Positions 1 through 6,883 of a DNA stretch of 61,750 nt are shown piece by piece (the stretch's first letter is position 1; every line of letters starts with the position of its first letter). The DNA is taken from contig NZ_JAFIFD010000020.1 of NCBI RefSeq assembly GCF_020832205.1, positions 1-61,750 on the forward strand. Direction: 5' to 3'. Under the pieces are notes generated by a model. It was not told where the DNA came from and did not search any database. It worked only from the letters and a program-made list of their open reading frames with translations. Source of the DNA: Exiguobacterium sp. Lineage in GTDB: Bacteria > Bacillota > Bacilli > Exiguobacteriales > Exiguobacteriaceae. A program made the position numbers and the translations under genes.

Positions 1-58
1 GCTTCAGCGCCGAAAGTAGTTGGGGGTCTCCCCCTGTGAGGATAGGACGTTGCCAGGC
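1..58 (+). rRNA. 5S rRNA, 3' part only
   Basis: The first 58 bases match the 3' half of a Bacillales 5S rRNA: the GCCGAAAGTAGTTGGGGG and CCCCCTGTGAG blocks that form the helix IV/V arm, then GGACGTTGCCAGGC at the 3' end. The 5' half lies outside the window. A tRNA cluster follows after 8 bases, so this is the distal end of an rRNA operon. Confidence 0.93.
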
Positions 59-66
59 AAGATCGT

Positions 67-141
67 TCCGCAATAGCTCAGTGGTAGAGCAACCGGCTGT
101 TAACCGGTAGGTCGTAGGTTCAAATCCTACTTGCGGAGCCA
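67..141 (+). tRNA. tRNA-Asn(GTT)
   Basis: Acceptor arm TCCGCAA pairs with TTGCGGA. The anticodon loop CTGTTAA reads GTT and the T-arm GGTTCAAATCC is normal. The 3' CCA is encoded. It is the first tRNA after 5S. Confidence 0.97.
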
Positions 142-154
142 CTTTTCTCTTTTT

Positions 155-245
155 GGAGAGCTGTCCGAGTGGCCGAAGGAGCACGATTGGAATTCGTGTA
201 GGCGGCAAAACCGTCTCAAGGGTTCGAATCCCTTGCTCTCCGCCA
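155..245 (+). tRNA. tRNA-Ser(GGA)
   Basis: Class II tRNA with a long variable arm. Acceptor GGAGAGC pairs with GCTCTCC, the anticodon loop TTGGAAT gives GGA, and CCA is encoded. Confidence 0.96.
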
Positions 246-263
246 GTTTTTCACTCAAATTAT

Positions 264-338
264 GGCCCGTTGGTCAAGCGGTTAAGACACCGCCCTTTCA
301 CGGCGGTAACACGGGTTCGAATCCCGTACGGGTCACCA
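264..338 (+). tRNA. tRNA-Glu(TTC)
   Basis: Acceptor GGCCCGT pairs with ACGGGTC. The anticodon loop CTTTCAC gives TTC, and CCA is encoded. Confidence 0.97.
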
Positions 339-355
339 TTTAAATTTTATATCGT

Positions 356-429
<74 letters not shown>

Positions 430-436
430 TTACAGT

Positions 437-512
437 GGTCCTGTGGTGTAGTGGTTAACATGCCTGCCTGTCACGCAGGAGATCGCGGGTTCGAATCCCG
501 TCAGGACCGCCA
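437..512 (+). tRNA. tRNA-Asp(GTC)
   Basis: Acceptor GGTCCTG pairs with CAGGACC. The anticodon loop CTGTCAC gives GTC, and CCA is encoded. Confidence 0.97.
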
Positions 513-540
513 TTTTTTTAATTTAATTTACTACATACAT

Positions 541-616
541 GGCTTTGTAGCTCAGTTGGTAGAGCAAAGGACTGAAAATCCTTGTGTCGGCGGTTCGATT
601 CCGTCCAAAGCCACCA
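541..616 (+). tRNA. tRNA-Phe(GAA)
   Basis: Acceptor GGCTTTG pairs with CAAAGCC (one strand of the pair is at 606-612). The anticodon loop CTGAAAA gives GAA, and CCA is encoded. Confidence 0.97.
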
Positions 617-619
617 TGT

Positions 620-703
620 GGGGGGGTAGCGAAGTGGCTAAACGCGGCGGACTGTAAATCCGCTCCCTCGGGTTCGGCGGTTCGAATCCGCCCCCCCCCA
701 CCA
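620..703 (+). tRNA. tRNA-Tyr(GTA)
   Basis: Class II tRNA with an unusual homopolymeric acceptor: seven Gs at 620-626 pair with seven Cs at 693-699. The anticodon loop CTGTAAA gives GTA, a long variable arm is present and CCA is encoded. Confidence 0.95.
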
Positions 704-706
704 CTT

Positions 707-777
707 AGGGGCATAGTTTAGCGGTAGAACTACGGTCTCCAAAACCGTCAGCGCGGGTTCGATTCCTGCTGCCCCTG
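707..777 (+). tRNA. tRNA-Trp(CCA)
   Basis: Acceptor AGGGGCA pairs with TGCCCCT. The anticodon loop CTCCAAA gives CCA. The 3' terminal CCA is not encoded; CTT follows the discriminator G. Confidence 0.95.
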
Positions 778-785
778 CTTATTAT

Positions 786-862
786 GGCGATTGTGGCGAA
801 GTGGTTAACGCACCGGATTGTGATTCCGGCATTCGAGGGTTCAATTCCCTTCAGTCGCCCCA
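786..862 (+). tRNA. tRNA-His(GTG)
   Basis: It has the extra 5' G (position -1) typical of tRNA-His opposite C73. The anticodon loop TTGTGAT gives GTG, and CCA is encoded. Confidence 0.96.
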
Positions 863-868
863 TTTTAT

Positions 869-943
869 TGGGCTGTAGCCAAGTGGTAAGGCATCGGATT
901 TTGATTCCGACATGCGAAGGTTCGATCCCTTCCAGCCCAGCCA
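869..943 (+). tRNA. tRNA-Gln(TTG)
   Basis: Acceptor TGGGCTG pairs with CAGCCCA. The anticodon loop TTTTGAT gives TTG, and CCA is encoded. Confidence 0.96.
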
Positions 944-948
944 ACTAT

Positions 949-1023
949 GCGGAAGTAGTTCAGTGGTAGAATACGACCTTGCCAAGGTCGGTGTCGCGGG
1001 TTCGAATCCCGTGTTCCGCTCCA
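949..1023 (+). tRNA. tRNA-Gly(GCC)
   Basis: Acceptor GCGGAAG pairs with the 3' strand ending TTCCGC. The anticodon loop TTGCCAA gives GCC, and CCA is encoded. Confidence 0.96.
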
Positions 1024-1031
1024 TCTAATTT

Positions 1032-1105
1032 GGCGCCATAGCCAAGTGGTAAGGCAGAGGACTGCAACTCCTCTATCGTCGGTTCGATTCCGACTGGCGC
1101 CTCCA
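1032..1105 (+). tRNA. tRNA-Cys(GCA)
   Basis: Acceptor GGCGCCA pairs with TGGCGCC. The anticodon loop CTGCAAC gives GCA, and CCA is encoded. Confidence 0.96.
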
Positions 1106-1114
1106 ACATAATAT

Positions 1115-1195
1115 GCCGGTGTGGCGGAATTGGTAGACGCGCACGACTCAAAATCGTGTTCCTCTGGAGTGTCGGTTCGACTCCGACCACCGGTA
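1115..1195 (+). tRNA. tRNA-Leu(CAA)
   Basis: Class II tRNA. Acceptor GCCGGTG pairs with CACCGGT (terminal G:U). Stem CACGA/TCGTG brackets loop CTCAAAA, anticodon CAA. CCA is not encoded. It is the last tRNA of the operon, 6 bases before the terminator. Confidence 0.95.
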
Positions 1196-1201
1196 TCCGT
1201 A

Positions 1202-1230
1202 GATCCTAGCTGAGGCTAGGGTCTTTTTTT
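1202..1230 (+). terminator. Terminator of the rRNA-tRNA operon
   Basis: Hairpin GATCCTAGC / GCTAGGGTC with a TGAG loop, followed by seven Ts, directly after tRNA-Leu. Confidence 0.9.
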
Positions 1231-1285
1231 AATGCTTTTAACATCTTTTTTCCGCTATGCTGGCTGTACTATAGAGGTTACCAAC

Positions 1286-1327
1286 CATATAGAAAAAGCG
1301 TTCTTGCAAGAACGCTTTTTCTATATG
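1286..1327. terminator. 42-bp perfect palindrome, bidirectional terminator
   Basis: A perfect inverted repeat centred between 1306 and 1307: CATATAGAAAAAGCG then TTCTTG and its exact reverse complement. The A-run and T-run at its edges give a Rho-independent terminator in both directions. It sits downstream of the minus-strand gene at 1344-1988 and is a second barrier after the rRNA operon. Confidence 0.85.
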
Positions 1328-1343
1328 TGTGGTCATTCGGTTC

Positions 1344-1988
1344 TCATTGGATAGACGTCGGAACGATAGTGAGCGTATGTAAATAATCAGGACCAAAGTT
1401 ATTCAAAACATATAACTCCTCTTCGGCCGCAGTAGCTAGCCCGTTCGAGAATCCACGATTTGCGTTTAATAGGCGGAGGAGACGATCCTGTTCTTGATCG
1501 GCTGTGCTGAAGTCGCCGCTCGCCCAATTGTCGAGCATCGTTCGCAGCTCCTCATATACGTTTGGACCGACTTTGTTGTGCGTCTTAAGAAGCGTCAAAT
1601 ATTCAGAAGAGGCCGCGATATTCTCTTCGGTCATCGGAATCGCTCCCCATTTCGAGCGGGCCGAGATTTTTTGATGGGTCATCAAATGCATGTTTTTTAC
1701 GAGACTTGTCCGACTCAGCTTGCTTTTGTCATAGCTGACGACTAATTCGACACGCGTCTTATTCGTCGCGTTCCCTCGTCGATTGAACGGGTCTCCCTTC
1801 GATACTTCAAGCTGTAACTCTCGCACGCGTTCGGCGTATACATCCTCTAATTCTTCGTTTTGAACCCCTTGACTCAAATTCGTATAGAACGTGTAGCTGA
1901 CAATTGCCACAGGGGCGAGAACGAGCAATGTCATCACAACAATGATTACTCGCTTACGTGTCACCAGGTGTTTGATTGTACTCTTCAC
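1344..1988 (-). CDS. Membrane-anchored protein, DUF6241-like
   Basis: This 214-residue protein has a basic N-terminus and one transmembrane segment (about residues 14-35, VIIVVMTLLVLAPVAIVSYT), so the rest is probably extracytoplasmic. The central region (about 75-125) has a MTHQKISARSKWGAIPMT stretch that resembles what I recall of Bacillus DUF6241 proteins; that link is from memory. No catalytic motif is visible. Start: GTG with AGGAGGAATTGTT in front of it, a strong Shine-Dalgarno site. It is a single gene, ending toward the 42-bp palindromic terminator and convergent with the rRNA operon. No function is assigned. Confidence 0.75.
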   Translation of the reverse strand: MKSTIKHLVTRKRVIIVVMTLLVLAPVAIVSYTFYTNLSQGVQNEELEDVYAERVRELQLEVSKGDPFNRRGNATNKTRVELVVSYDKSKLSRTSLVKNMHLMTHQKISARSKWGAIPMTEENIAASSEYLTLLKTHNKVGPNVYEELRTMLDNWASGDFSTADQEQDRLLRLLNANRGFSNGLATAAEEELYVLNNFGPDYLHTLTIVPTSIQ

Positions 1989-2136
1989 AACAATTCCTCC
2001 TCACTGCATACAATGGATTTTATCATACTTATTATGTTTTTAATTCTATAAAAGGGATTAATATGGAATTTAAAAAGGTGGATTCTATCAATTGTCACTA
2101 CCAAATTTGAAATAATCAAACAATACAAATTATATG

Positions 2137-2145
2137 TGGTATAAT
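2137..2145 (+). promoter_or_regulatory. Extended -10 promoter for the desaturase gene
   Basis: TGGTATAAT is a consensus extended -10 (TGnTATAAT) about 105 bases before the desaturase start, in an AT-rich intergenic region (1989-2252). No good -35 hexamer lies 16-18 bases upstream. The long leader leaves room for control, but I see no convincing hairpin in it. Confidence 0.4.
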
Positions 2146-2252
2146 TACCTGGTGATAAATAATGCGGCATAAGACGAATGAGGTCGTGCTCGCGTTTCAT
2201 TTTACTGTAGGTGTAGTCAGCGCTTTATGTAGTTGAGGAGGAATGAAGTAAC

Positions 2253-3272
2253 ATGAGTAAAGAAAAAATTGCCCAGCTCCGGAAACACGTCTCGCCCTTT
2301 GAGAAAGCGGACGTGAAAAAGAGTATCCGGCAAATGATCAATACGATTTTACCGTTTTTAGCAGCTTGGTTTTTAGCGTATCAAGCGCTCAGCATTTCTA
2401 TTTTCTTGACGATTCCGCTCGCAATCATCGCTGCAGGATTTGTCGTCCGGATGTTTATTATATTTCACGATTGTACGCACGGGTCGTTCTTTAAAAATAA
2501 AAAGGCGAACAATATCGTCGGTACGATCATGGGTGTGCTCACGTTATTCCCATACGAAAAGTGGAAGCGGGAGCATTCGATTCACCACGCCTCAAGCGGG
2601 AACTTGGATAAGCGCGGAGTGGGGGACATTTGGGTCATGACGATCGAAGAATACATCGCAGCATCAAAGTGGACGCGTCTTCAATACCGTCTTTACCGTA
2701 ATCCGCTCGTCATGTTCGGTCTTGGTCCCTTATATCTGATTATGATTACGAGCCGATTCAATCGAAAAGATGCACGTAAGAAAGAACGTACGAATACGTA
2801 TGTGATCAATGCAGCGCTCGTCGTCTTGTATGGGGTGATGATCTCGCTCGTCGGCTGGCAAGCGTTTCTGATCGTACAAGGCATCACGATGTTCACGGCT
2901 GGTCTTCTCGGCATCTGGCTCTTCTACGTCCAACATACGTTTGAAGATTCATACTTTGAAGACGAGAGTGAATGGGACTACGTCAAAGCAGCGATCGAAG
3001 GGAGCTCGTATTACGAGTTGCCGAAAGTGCTCCAGTGGGTGACTGGGAATATCGGTTTCCATCACGTCCACCACTTAAGCCCGCGCGTGCCAAACTACAA
3101 TTTGGAGAAAGCACATACGTTGACGCCGCCGTTGCAAAAGGCGACGACGATCGGGTTGCTCTCAAGTTTGAAATCGCTTCGCTACAAACTATACGATGCG
3201 AAGAACAAGACGTTCGTCACATTCCGCGACATTAAACATCTGTTACGAGAACCGAAGACGTCTTCTCTTTAA
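2253..3272 (+). CDS. des: Membrane acyl-lipid fatty acid desaturase (delta-5 type)
   Basis: This 339-residue desaturase introduces a cis double bond into membrane phospholipid acyl chains, as B. subtilis Des does on cold shock. The three histidine boxes of the di-iron site are visible: HDCTHGSFF (about residue 74), HSIHHASSG (about 110) and HHVHHL (about 275), separated by hydrophobic segments at roughly 30-70 and 180-230. ATG start, preceded by GAGGAGGAATGAAGTAAC. It is monocistronic with its own terminator. In B. subtilis des is controlled by the DesK-DesR system; no desKR lies in this window. Regiospecificity is inferred from similarity to Des. Confidence 0.92.
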   Translation: MSKEKIAQLRKHVSPFEKADVKKSIRQMINTILPFLAAWFLAYQALSISIFLTIPLAIIAAGFVVRMFIIFHDCTHGSFFKNKKANNIVGTIMGVLTLFPYEKWKREHSIHHASSGNLDKRGVGDIWVMTIEEYIAASKWTRLQYRLYRNPLVMFGLGPLYLIMITSRFNRKDARKKERTNTYVINAALVVLYGVMISLVGWQAFLIVQGITMFTAGLLGIWLFYVQHTFEDSYFEDESEWDYVKAAIEGSSYYELPKVLQWVTGNIGFHHVHHLSPRVPNYNLEKAHTLTPPLQKATTIGLLSSLKSLRYKLYDAKNKTFVTFRDIKHLLREPKTSSL

Positions 3273-3274
3273 GC

Positions 3275-3306
3275 AGTCTGCCGTAATCTTACGGCAGACT
3301 TTTTTA
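3275..3306 (+). terminator. Terminator of the desaturase gene
   Basis: Stem AGTCTGCCGTAA / TTACGGCAGACT with a two-base loop, then a T-run. Confidence 0.92.
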
Positions 3307-3403
3307 TTCCCGAAAACGATATAGCAAAATATGATTTACGAGAAAGGAATCGGGGTATATAACACTTCTTAAGCATTACACCAAAAGATTTTAAACAAAA
3401 GCA

Positions 3404-3432
3404 TTGACTTCGTAAAAGTATAGGTGTATATT
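3404..3432 (+). promoter_or_regulatory. SigA promoter of the solo tRNA-Gly
   Basis: TTGACT (3404-3409), 17-base spacer, TATATT (3427-3432). The tRNA starts about 39 bases downstream of the -10. No coding sequence lies between 3307 and 3470. Confidence 0.75.
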
Positions 3433-3470
3433 GATTGTAGTCGCTGATGAGGCGAACATATGATAACCAT

Positions 3471-3541
3471 GCGGGTGTAGTTTAATGGTAAAACCTCAGC
3501 CTTCCAAGCTGATGACGAGAGTTCGATTCTCTTCACCCGCT
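3471..3541 (+). tRNA. tRNA-Gly(TCC)
   Basis: Acceptor GCGGGTG pairs with CACCCGC. The anticodon loop CTTCCAA gives TCC. CCA is not encoded. It is a solitary tRNA gene with its own promoter and terminator. Confidence 0.95.
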
Positions 3542-3546
3542 TCTTG

Positions 3547-3577
3547 ATCTCTCTGCCGAGTGGCGGAGAGATTTTTT
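3547..3577 (+). terminator. Terminator of tRNA-Gly
   Basis: Eleven-pair stem (3547-3557 with 3562-3572) closed by a GAGT loop, followed by a T-run. It separates the tRNA from queG. Confidence 0.9.
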
Positions 3578-3610
3578 GTATGCGAAAATGGATACGGAAG
3601 GAGTGGTTGG

Positions 3611-4768
3611 ATGAACGGATTGAGTCCGGAAACGATCAAACAAAAAATTGTCGAGTATGCCGAGACGATTGGAATCGATGAGTTGAAAGTGACGACGGCT
3701 GATCCGTTCATCGTCATGAAACAGCGGCTCATCAAGCAACAAGAGAGAGGATTCGCTTCAGGTTTTGAAGAGCCGGATTTAGACAAGCGGACGAAGCCGG
3801 AGTTGCTGCTTGAAGACGCCCAGTCAATTATCGCCATCGCCATCGCCTACCCGAGCAAGTTAAAGGAGGCACCGCGTAGCGTATCCGGTTCACGACGTGG
3901 GCTCTTTGCCCGCGCCTCCTGGGGTCTCGACTATCACCGGGCCGTCGGTTCGCGCCTCGAGCAACTTCAAGCTTATATTGAGACACTCGTCCCTGATGTC
4001 CGGACCCGTTCAATGGTTGATACAGGAGAACTCGTCGACCGGGCTGTGGCCGAACGAGCTGGTATCGGATTCAGCGGTAAGAACTGTTCCATCATTTCCC
4101 CGGAAAAAGGGTCTTACCTCTACTTAGGCGAGATGATCCTCGATACGTATTTACCGCCAGACGAAGCGATTGAAGACGGATGCGGTGATTGCGATAAGTG
4201 TATGACGGCTTGTCCGACGTCGGCGCTAGTCGAACCGGGAGTGCTTGATGCGAAGCGATGCATCGCTTATTTAACGCAAATGAAGACGCTCATGCCGCGC
4301 GAGTTTCGTTCAAAACTTGGAGGACGTCTGTACGGCTGTGACACATGTCAGCAAGTATGTCCGTATAACCGTAAAAAAGATTGGCGGCACCACGAGGAGT
4401 TGTTGCCGGAGGCGGAAATCGTCAAGCCGCTCCTCGAGCCGCTTCTTACATTAAGTAACCGCGAATTCAAAACGAAGTTCGGGCACCTGTCCGGAGCGTG
4501 GCGCGGCAAGAAGCCGATTCAACGGAACGCCATTCTCGCCCTCGCACATTACCGTGAGCCGTCAGCGGTTCCGGTGTTGCAATCGTTCATTCAAGAAGAC
4601 GAGAGAGAAGATATGCGGGCGACCGCGGTGTGGGCGATCGGGGCCATCCTTGGTGAGACGGCCGATACGATTTACCAAGAGATCGAACAGAAGGAACAAT
4701 CCGAAGTGGTGCTTGAGGAGATTCGTATTTTCCGGGAGGAGTGGGAACGTGAAAACCGTGTCATCTAA
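3611..4768 (+). CDS. queG: Epoxyqueuosine reductase
   Basis: QueG catalyses the last step of queuosine synthesis, reducing epoxyqueuosine at the wobble base of tRNA with a corrinoid and two [4Fe-4S] clusters. The ferredoxin-type cysteine sets are visible: CGDCDKCMTACP from residue 191 and CDTCQQVCP from residue 243. The last ~100 residues form the HEAT-like repeat extension of the long family members. 385 residues, the usual length. An upstream in-frame ATG at 3560 lies inside the tRNA terminator hairpin. The ATG at 3611 has AAGGAG eight bases before it and fits family N-termini, so I use it. It overlaps ogt by 20 bases. Confidence 0.93.
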   Translation: MNGLSPETIKQKIVEYAETIGIDELKVTTADPFIVMKQRLIKQQERGFASGFEEPDLDKRTKPELLLEDAQSIIAIAIAYPSKLKEAPRSVSGSRRGLFARASWGLDYHRAVGSRLEQLQAYIETLVPDVRTRSMVDTGELVDRAVAERAGIGFSGKNCSIISPEKGSYLYLGEMILDTYLPPDEAIEDGCGDCDKCMTACPTSALVEPGVLDAKRCIAYLTQMKTLMPREFRSKLGGRLYGCDTCQQVCPYNRKKDWRHHEELLPEAEIVKPLLEPLLTLSNREFKTKFGHLSGAWRGKKPIQRNAILALAHYREPSAVPVLQSFIQEDEREDMRATAVWAIGAILGETADTIYQEIEQKEQSEVVLEEIRIFREEWERENRVI

Positions 4769-5189
4769 ATGGGGACCGTTATCGTACGAACTGAACGAAG
4801 AGGGGAAGTTGGTCGCGCTCGATTTCGCCGATACACCGTCGATCGAGCCGGCGCCTGATTGGCTCGTTGATTTGATGGAACGCGTCGAACGTGACGGTCT
4901 TCAGGCGTCCGATCGTGCGTCGATCGAGATGCACGGCACACCGTTTCAACATGAAGTCTGGGACGCGCTCTTGACGATCCCGTCTGGGGAGACCCGAACG
5001 TATAAACAAATCGCCGAACAAATCGGACGCCCGAAAGCGTTACGCGCCGTCGGGCAAGCGCTCAATCGGAATCCGTTGCCGATCTTGTTTCCGTGTCATC
5101 GTGTCATCGGCAGCAACGGCAAGTTGACCGGTTTTGCCGGCGGACTCTCGCATAAGCAACGTTTACTTGAAATCGAACAACAAAAGTGA
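4749..5189 (+). CDS. ogt: Methylated-DNA--protein-cysteine methyltransferase
   Basis: This suicide enzyme transfers the alkyl group of O6-methylguanine in DNA to its own cysteine. The acceptor motif PCHRVIGSNG has its cysteine at about residue 116, and a GGLSHKQRLL tail follows. With the GTG start (GGAGGA eight bases upstream) the protein has 146 residues. That is shorter than the ~165 of typical Ogt, with the shortening in the poorly conserved N-terminal domain. It overlaps the 3' end of queG by 20 bases, so translation is probably coupled. trmL follows after 10 bases. The reading frame stays open further upstream, but that region lies inside queG and has no start with a Shine-Dalgarno site. 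Confidence 0.9.
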   Translation: MKTVSSKWGPLSYELNEEGKLVALDFADTPSIEPAPDWLVDLMERVERDGLQASDRASIEMHGTPFQHEVWDALLTIPSGETRTYKQIAEQIGRPKALRAVGQALNRNPLPILFPCHRVIGSNGKLTGFAGGLSHKQRLLEIEQQK

Positions 5190-5199
5190 GGTATTCATT

Positions 5200-5673
5200 A
5201 TGGCAATCCATGTAGTCATGTTTCAACCTGAAATCCCTGCGAACACGGGAAACGTATCGCGGACGTGCGCGGCGACGAACTCGGTGCTCCACTTGATTCG
5301 CCCGCTCGGCTTCTCGACGGATGACAAGATGTTAAAGCGGGCTGGGCTCGACTATTGGCAGTTCGTTGACGTCCGCTACCATGATTCGCTCGATGAGTTG
5401 TGGGAACAGCATCCGGACGGAGAGTTCTTCTATATTACAAAATACGGGGAACAGTATCCGAGCGACCTCGATGTGTCGAACGTCGACAAAGACTACTTCT
5501 TCGTCTTCGGACGCGAGACGAAAGGGTTGCCGATGGAAGTGATCGAGAATAACCTTGACCGCTGCATCCGCCTTCCGCAATCGAATCTTGTCCGCTCGCT
5601 CAACGTATCGAACACGGCGGCCATCATCGTCTATGAAGCGCTTCGCCAACAAGGATATGCGGGATTGAAATGA
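5200..5673 (+). CDS. trmL: tRNA (cytidine/uridine-34 2'-O)-methyltransferase
   Basis: A SPOUT-class methyltransferase of the TrmL/CspR family that 2'-O-methylates the wobble nucleotide of leucine tRNAs. Conserved pieces are the N-terminal FQPEIPANTGNVSRTCAAT, the VFGRETKGLP loop and the C-terminal knot region IRLPQSNLVRSLNVSNTAAI, which binds S-adenosylmethionine. 157 residues, full family length. ATG start with GAGGT nearby. It is third in a queG-ogt-trmL run that combines wobble-base modification and DNA repair genes. The frame continues open past its stop; see the next entry. Confidence 0.92.
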   Translation: MAIHVVMFQPEIPANTGNVSRTCAATNSVLHLIRPLGFSTDDKMLKRAGLDYWQFVDVRYHDSLDELWEQHPDGEFFYITKYGEQYPSDLDVSNVDKDYFFVFGRETKGLPMEVIENNLDRCIRLPQSNLVRSLNVSNTAAIIVYEALRQQGYAGLK

Positions 5674-5809
5674 AGTCGTAAGCTTGACTGTATGGCCGAA
5701 GTGAAAGCAGACGAAGAAGCGGTATATTGCGATTACCGCATAAGGGACGAGTGACAGATGCTCGTCGTTTCGGTAAACTTCAGACCGTGGAACTTTGACA
5801 CGGAGCCAT
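5674..5809 (+). other. Structured, non-coding-looking region after trmL
   Basis: No gene with a Shine-Dalgarno site is present. Three short hairpins follow one another: GCGGTA/TACCGC (about 5720-5740), GACGAG/CTCGTC (about 5747-5767) and CCGTG/CACGG (about 5785-5803). GAAGT near 5698 can pair with ACTTC near 5777 to enclose the first two. The trmL reading frame also stays open after its TGA for 26 codons, meets one TGA at 5752, then runs 19 more codons to a TAA at 5809. This could be a folded mRNA 3' region or small RNA; no known family is recognised. Confidence 0.35.
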
Positions 5810-5845
5810 AAAAAAAGAGCCGGATTCGTGAGAATCTCGGCTCTT
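5810..5845 (-). terminator. Terminator of the small membrane-protein gene
   Basis: On the minus strand, AGAGCCG..GATTC pairs with GAATC..CGGCTCT around a short loop and is followed by a run of seven Ts. On the plus strand the T-run is poor, so it mainly serves the minus-strand gene, whose stop codon it overlaps. Confidence 0.85.
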
Positions 5846-5936
5846 ATTGGTTACCTTCTGGTTTTCTGTTATATCCTGCTGTGAAAATCGCGGCGAGGAA
5901 GACAACGCTGACTGCCATCATTAATAATAAACCCAT
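5844..5936 (-). CDS. Small single-span membrane protein (30 residues)
   Basis: Thirty codons from ATG to TAA. About 21 N-terminal residues are hydrophobic (MGLLLMMAVSVVFLAAIF, then TAGY), and the tail is polar (NRKPEGNQ). Support for a real gene: an AAAGGGGGA Shine-Dalgarno site seven bases before the ATG, an uninterrupted frame, and a Rho-independent terminator overlapping the stop. The topology is a single-span peptide, probably N-terminus outside because the positive residues follow the span. It is convergent with trmL and divergent from yufK. No family is recognised. It could be a regulatory small membrane protein or a type I toxin-like peptide; nothing in the sequence decides this. Confidence 0.7.
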   Translation of the reverse strand: MGLLLMMAVSVVFLAAIFTAGYNRKPEGNQ

Positions 5937-6040
5937 CCGAAAATCCCCCTTTTGTTCTCCATGACTACGAATATTATAATATACTTGATATTAGATTTGC
6001 ACTGAATATGAGAAATAAATGTGAAATTGGAGCCTTCCCT

Positions 6041-6598
6041 ATGAAAACGAATGTGTACTTGTTGAGCTATGCCCCGTTGATCGGCATCATCTTGTTCTCG
6101 ATGTCACTCGCCATCGCGACGAGTGAGTACGTCATCGAATGGATGACTCGTGTCGGTGTGTATAGTGAAATCATCGCCTTATTGTCGGTACAAGAGACGA
6201 AAGTGCTCGTCCTCGTCGTCTTTTTCACGATATATTTCATGTTGTTTAGCGCGTTCAAACTTGTCGCCGACACGTTCAATCAGCTTGGCTTCGCGTTCTT
6301 CGCCCGTGAGACGAACGGCAGCTCGCTCCATCGGTTGAAGCCAGGCGCGACGATCTTTCTTGTCGGGTCAGGGGTCAGTTTCTTGTTTTTAAACTCGTTG
6401 CTCGCCGCCATCGCCGTTTTGCTCGGCACATTCGTGCTCTATTTGTTCTATTACATATGGCAAGTCAGTCAGTTGATGTCGACGTTTCGAGCGATTGGGT
6501 TGTTGCTCATTCAAGCGATGATGTGGGCACTTCTGTTGAGTGGATTGGCGTGGGCGCTATTGCGATTGTTTAATTCGGTCGGGGATATCATTTTATAA
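6041..6598 (+). CDS. yufK: DUF5366 / YufK-like membrane protein
   Basis: This 185-residue integral membrane protein has about five hydrophobic segments (roughly residues 10-28, 48-75, 105-125, 128-145 and 155-180). Its N-terminus YLLSYAPLIGIILFSMSLAIAT resembles B. subtilis YufK, a DUF5366 protein of unknown function. The start is the ATG at 6041, with TTGGAG eight bases upstream; an ATG at 6008 has no such site and would add 11 polar residues. It is a single gene followed by the inverted-repeat element. The symbol is by similarity only. Confidence 0.75.
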   Translation: MKTNVYLLSYAPLIGIILFSMSLAIATSEYVIEWMTRVGVYSEIIALLSVQETKVLVLVVFFTIYFMLFSAFKLVADTFNQLGFAFFARETNGSSLHRLKPGATIFLVGSGVSFLFLNSLLAAIAVLLGTFVLYLFYYIWQVSQLMSTFRAIGLLLIQAMMWALLLSGLAWALLRLFNSVGDIIL

Positions 6599-6718
6599 AG
6601 AAAGGTCAGGGACAGACATCCCTGACCTCAGCTTGTTGACTAACATCAATAGAATCGCTCGTCCTTCCGACGCCCACGCTTTCCTGCAGGAGTCGGGGCG
6701 CCGTCGGACGGGCAACGC

Positions 6719-6750
6719 AAACGGTCGCCATTTGGCGGCCGTTTGTCTTT
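6719..6750 (+). terminator. Terminator-like hairpin inside the repeat element
   Basis: AAACGGTCGCC / GGCGGCCGTTT with an ATTT loop and a T-rich tail GTCTTTTT. Readthrough from yufK would stop here. Confidence 0.6.
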
Positions 6751-6840
6751 TTCTGAGGCCTCGATGGCCGAAGGAAAAGCCCGTCTACATAGCATTTCTT
6801 CAATTTTATGCCGGGCAGAGCGCCTCGAGCTCATTGAACA

Positions 6841-6883
6841 CAAAAAAAGACGAACCAAATCGCAATGGGCGATTTGGTTCGTC
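6841..6883 (-). terminator. Terminator of the PBP gene
   Basis: Fifteen-pair stem (6849-6863 with 6869-6883), followed on the minus strand by seven Ts. Confidence 0.85.

Noticed and set aside
1989-2252. AT-rich gap before the desaturase as a riboswitch or origin
   Set aside because: Apart from the extended -10 I see no DnaA-box cluster, no terminator/antiterminator pair and no strong hairpin.
3307-3403. GGGGTATATAAC near 3355 as a SigB promoter
   Set aside because: No good -35 at proper spacing, and the only downstream gene is tRNA-Gly, which has a better SigA promoter at 3404-3432.
5752-5754. In-frame TGA after trmL read as selenocysteine or programmed readthrough
   Set aside because: No SECIS-like element was identified beside it, TrmL is already full length before its first stop, and the open stretch is short enough to be chance.
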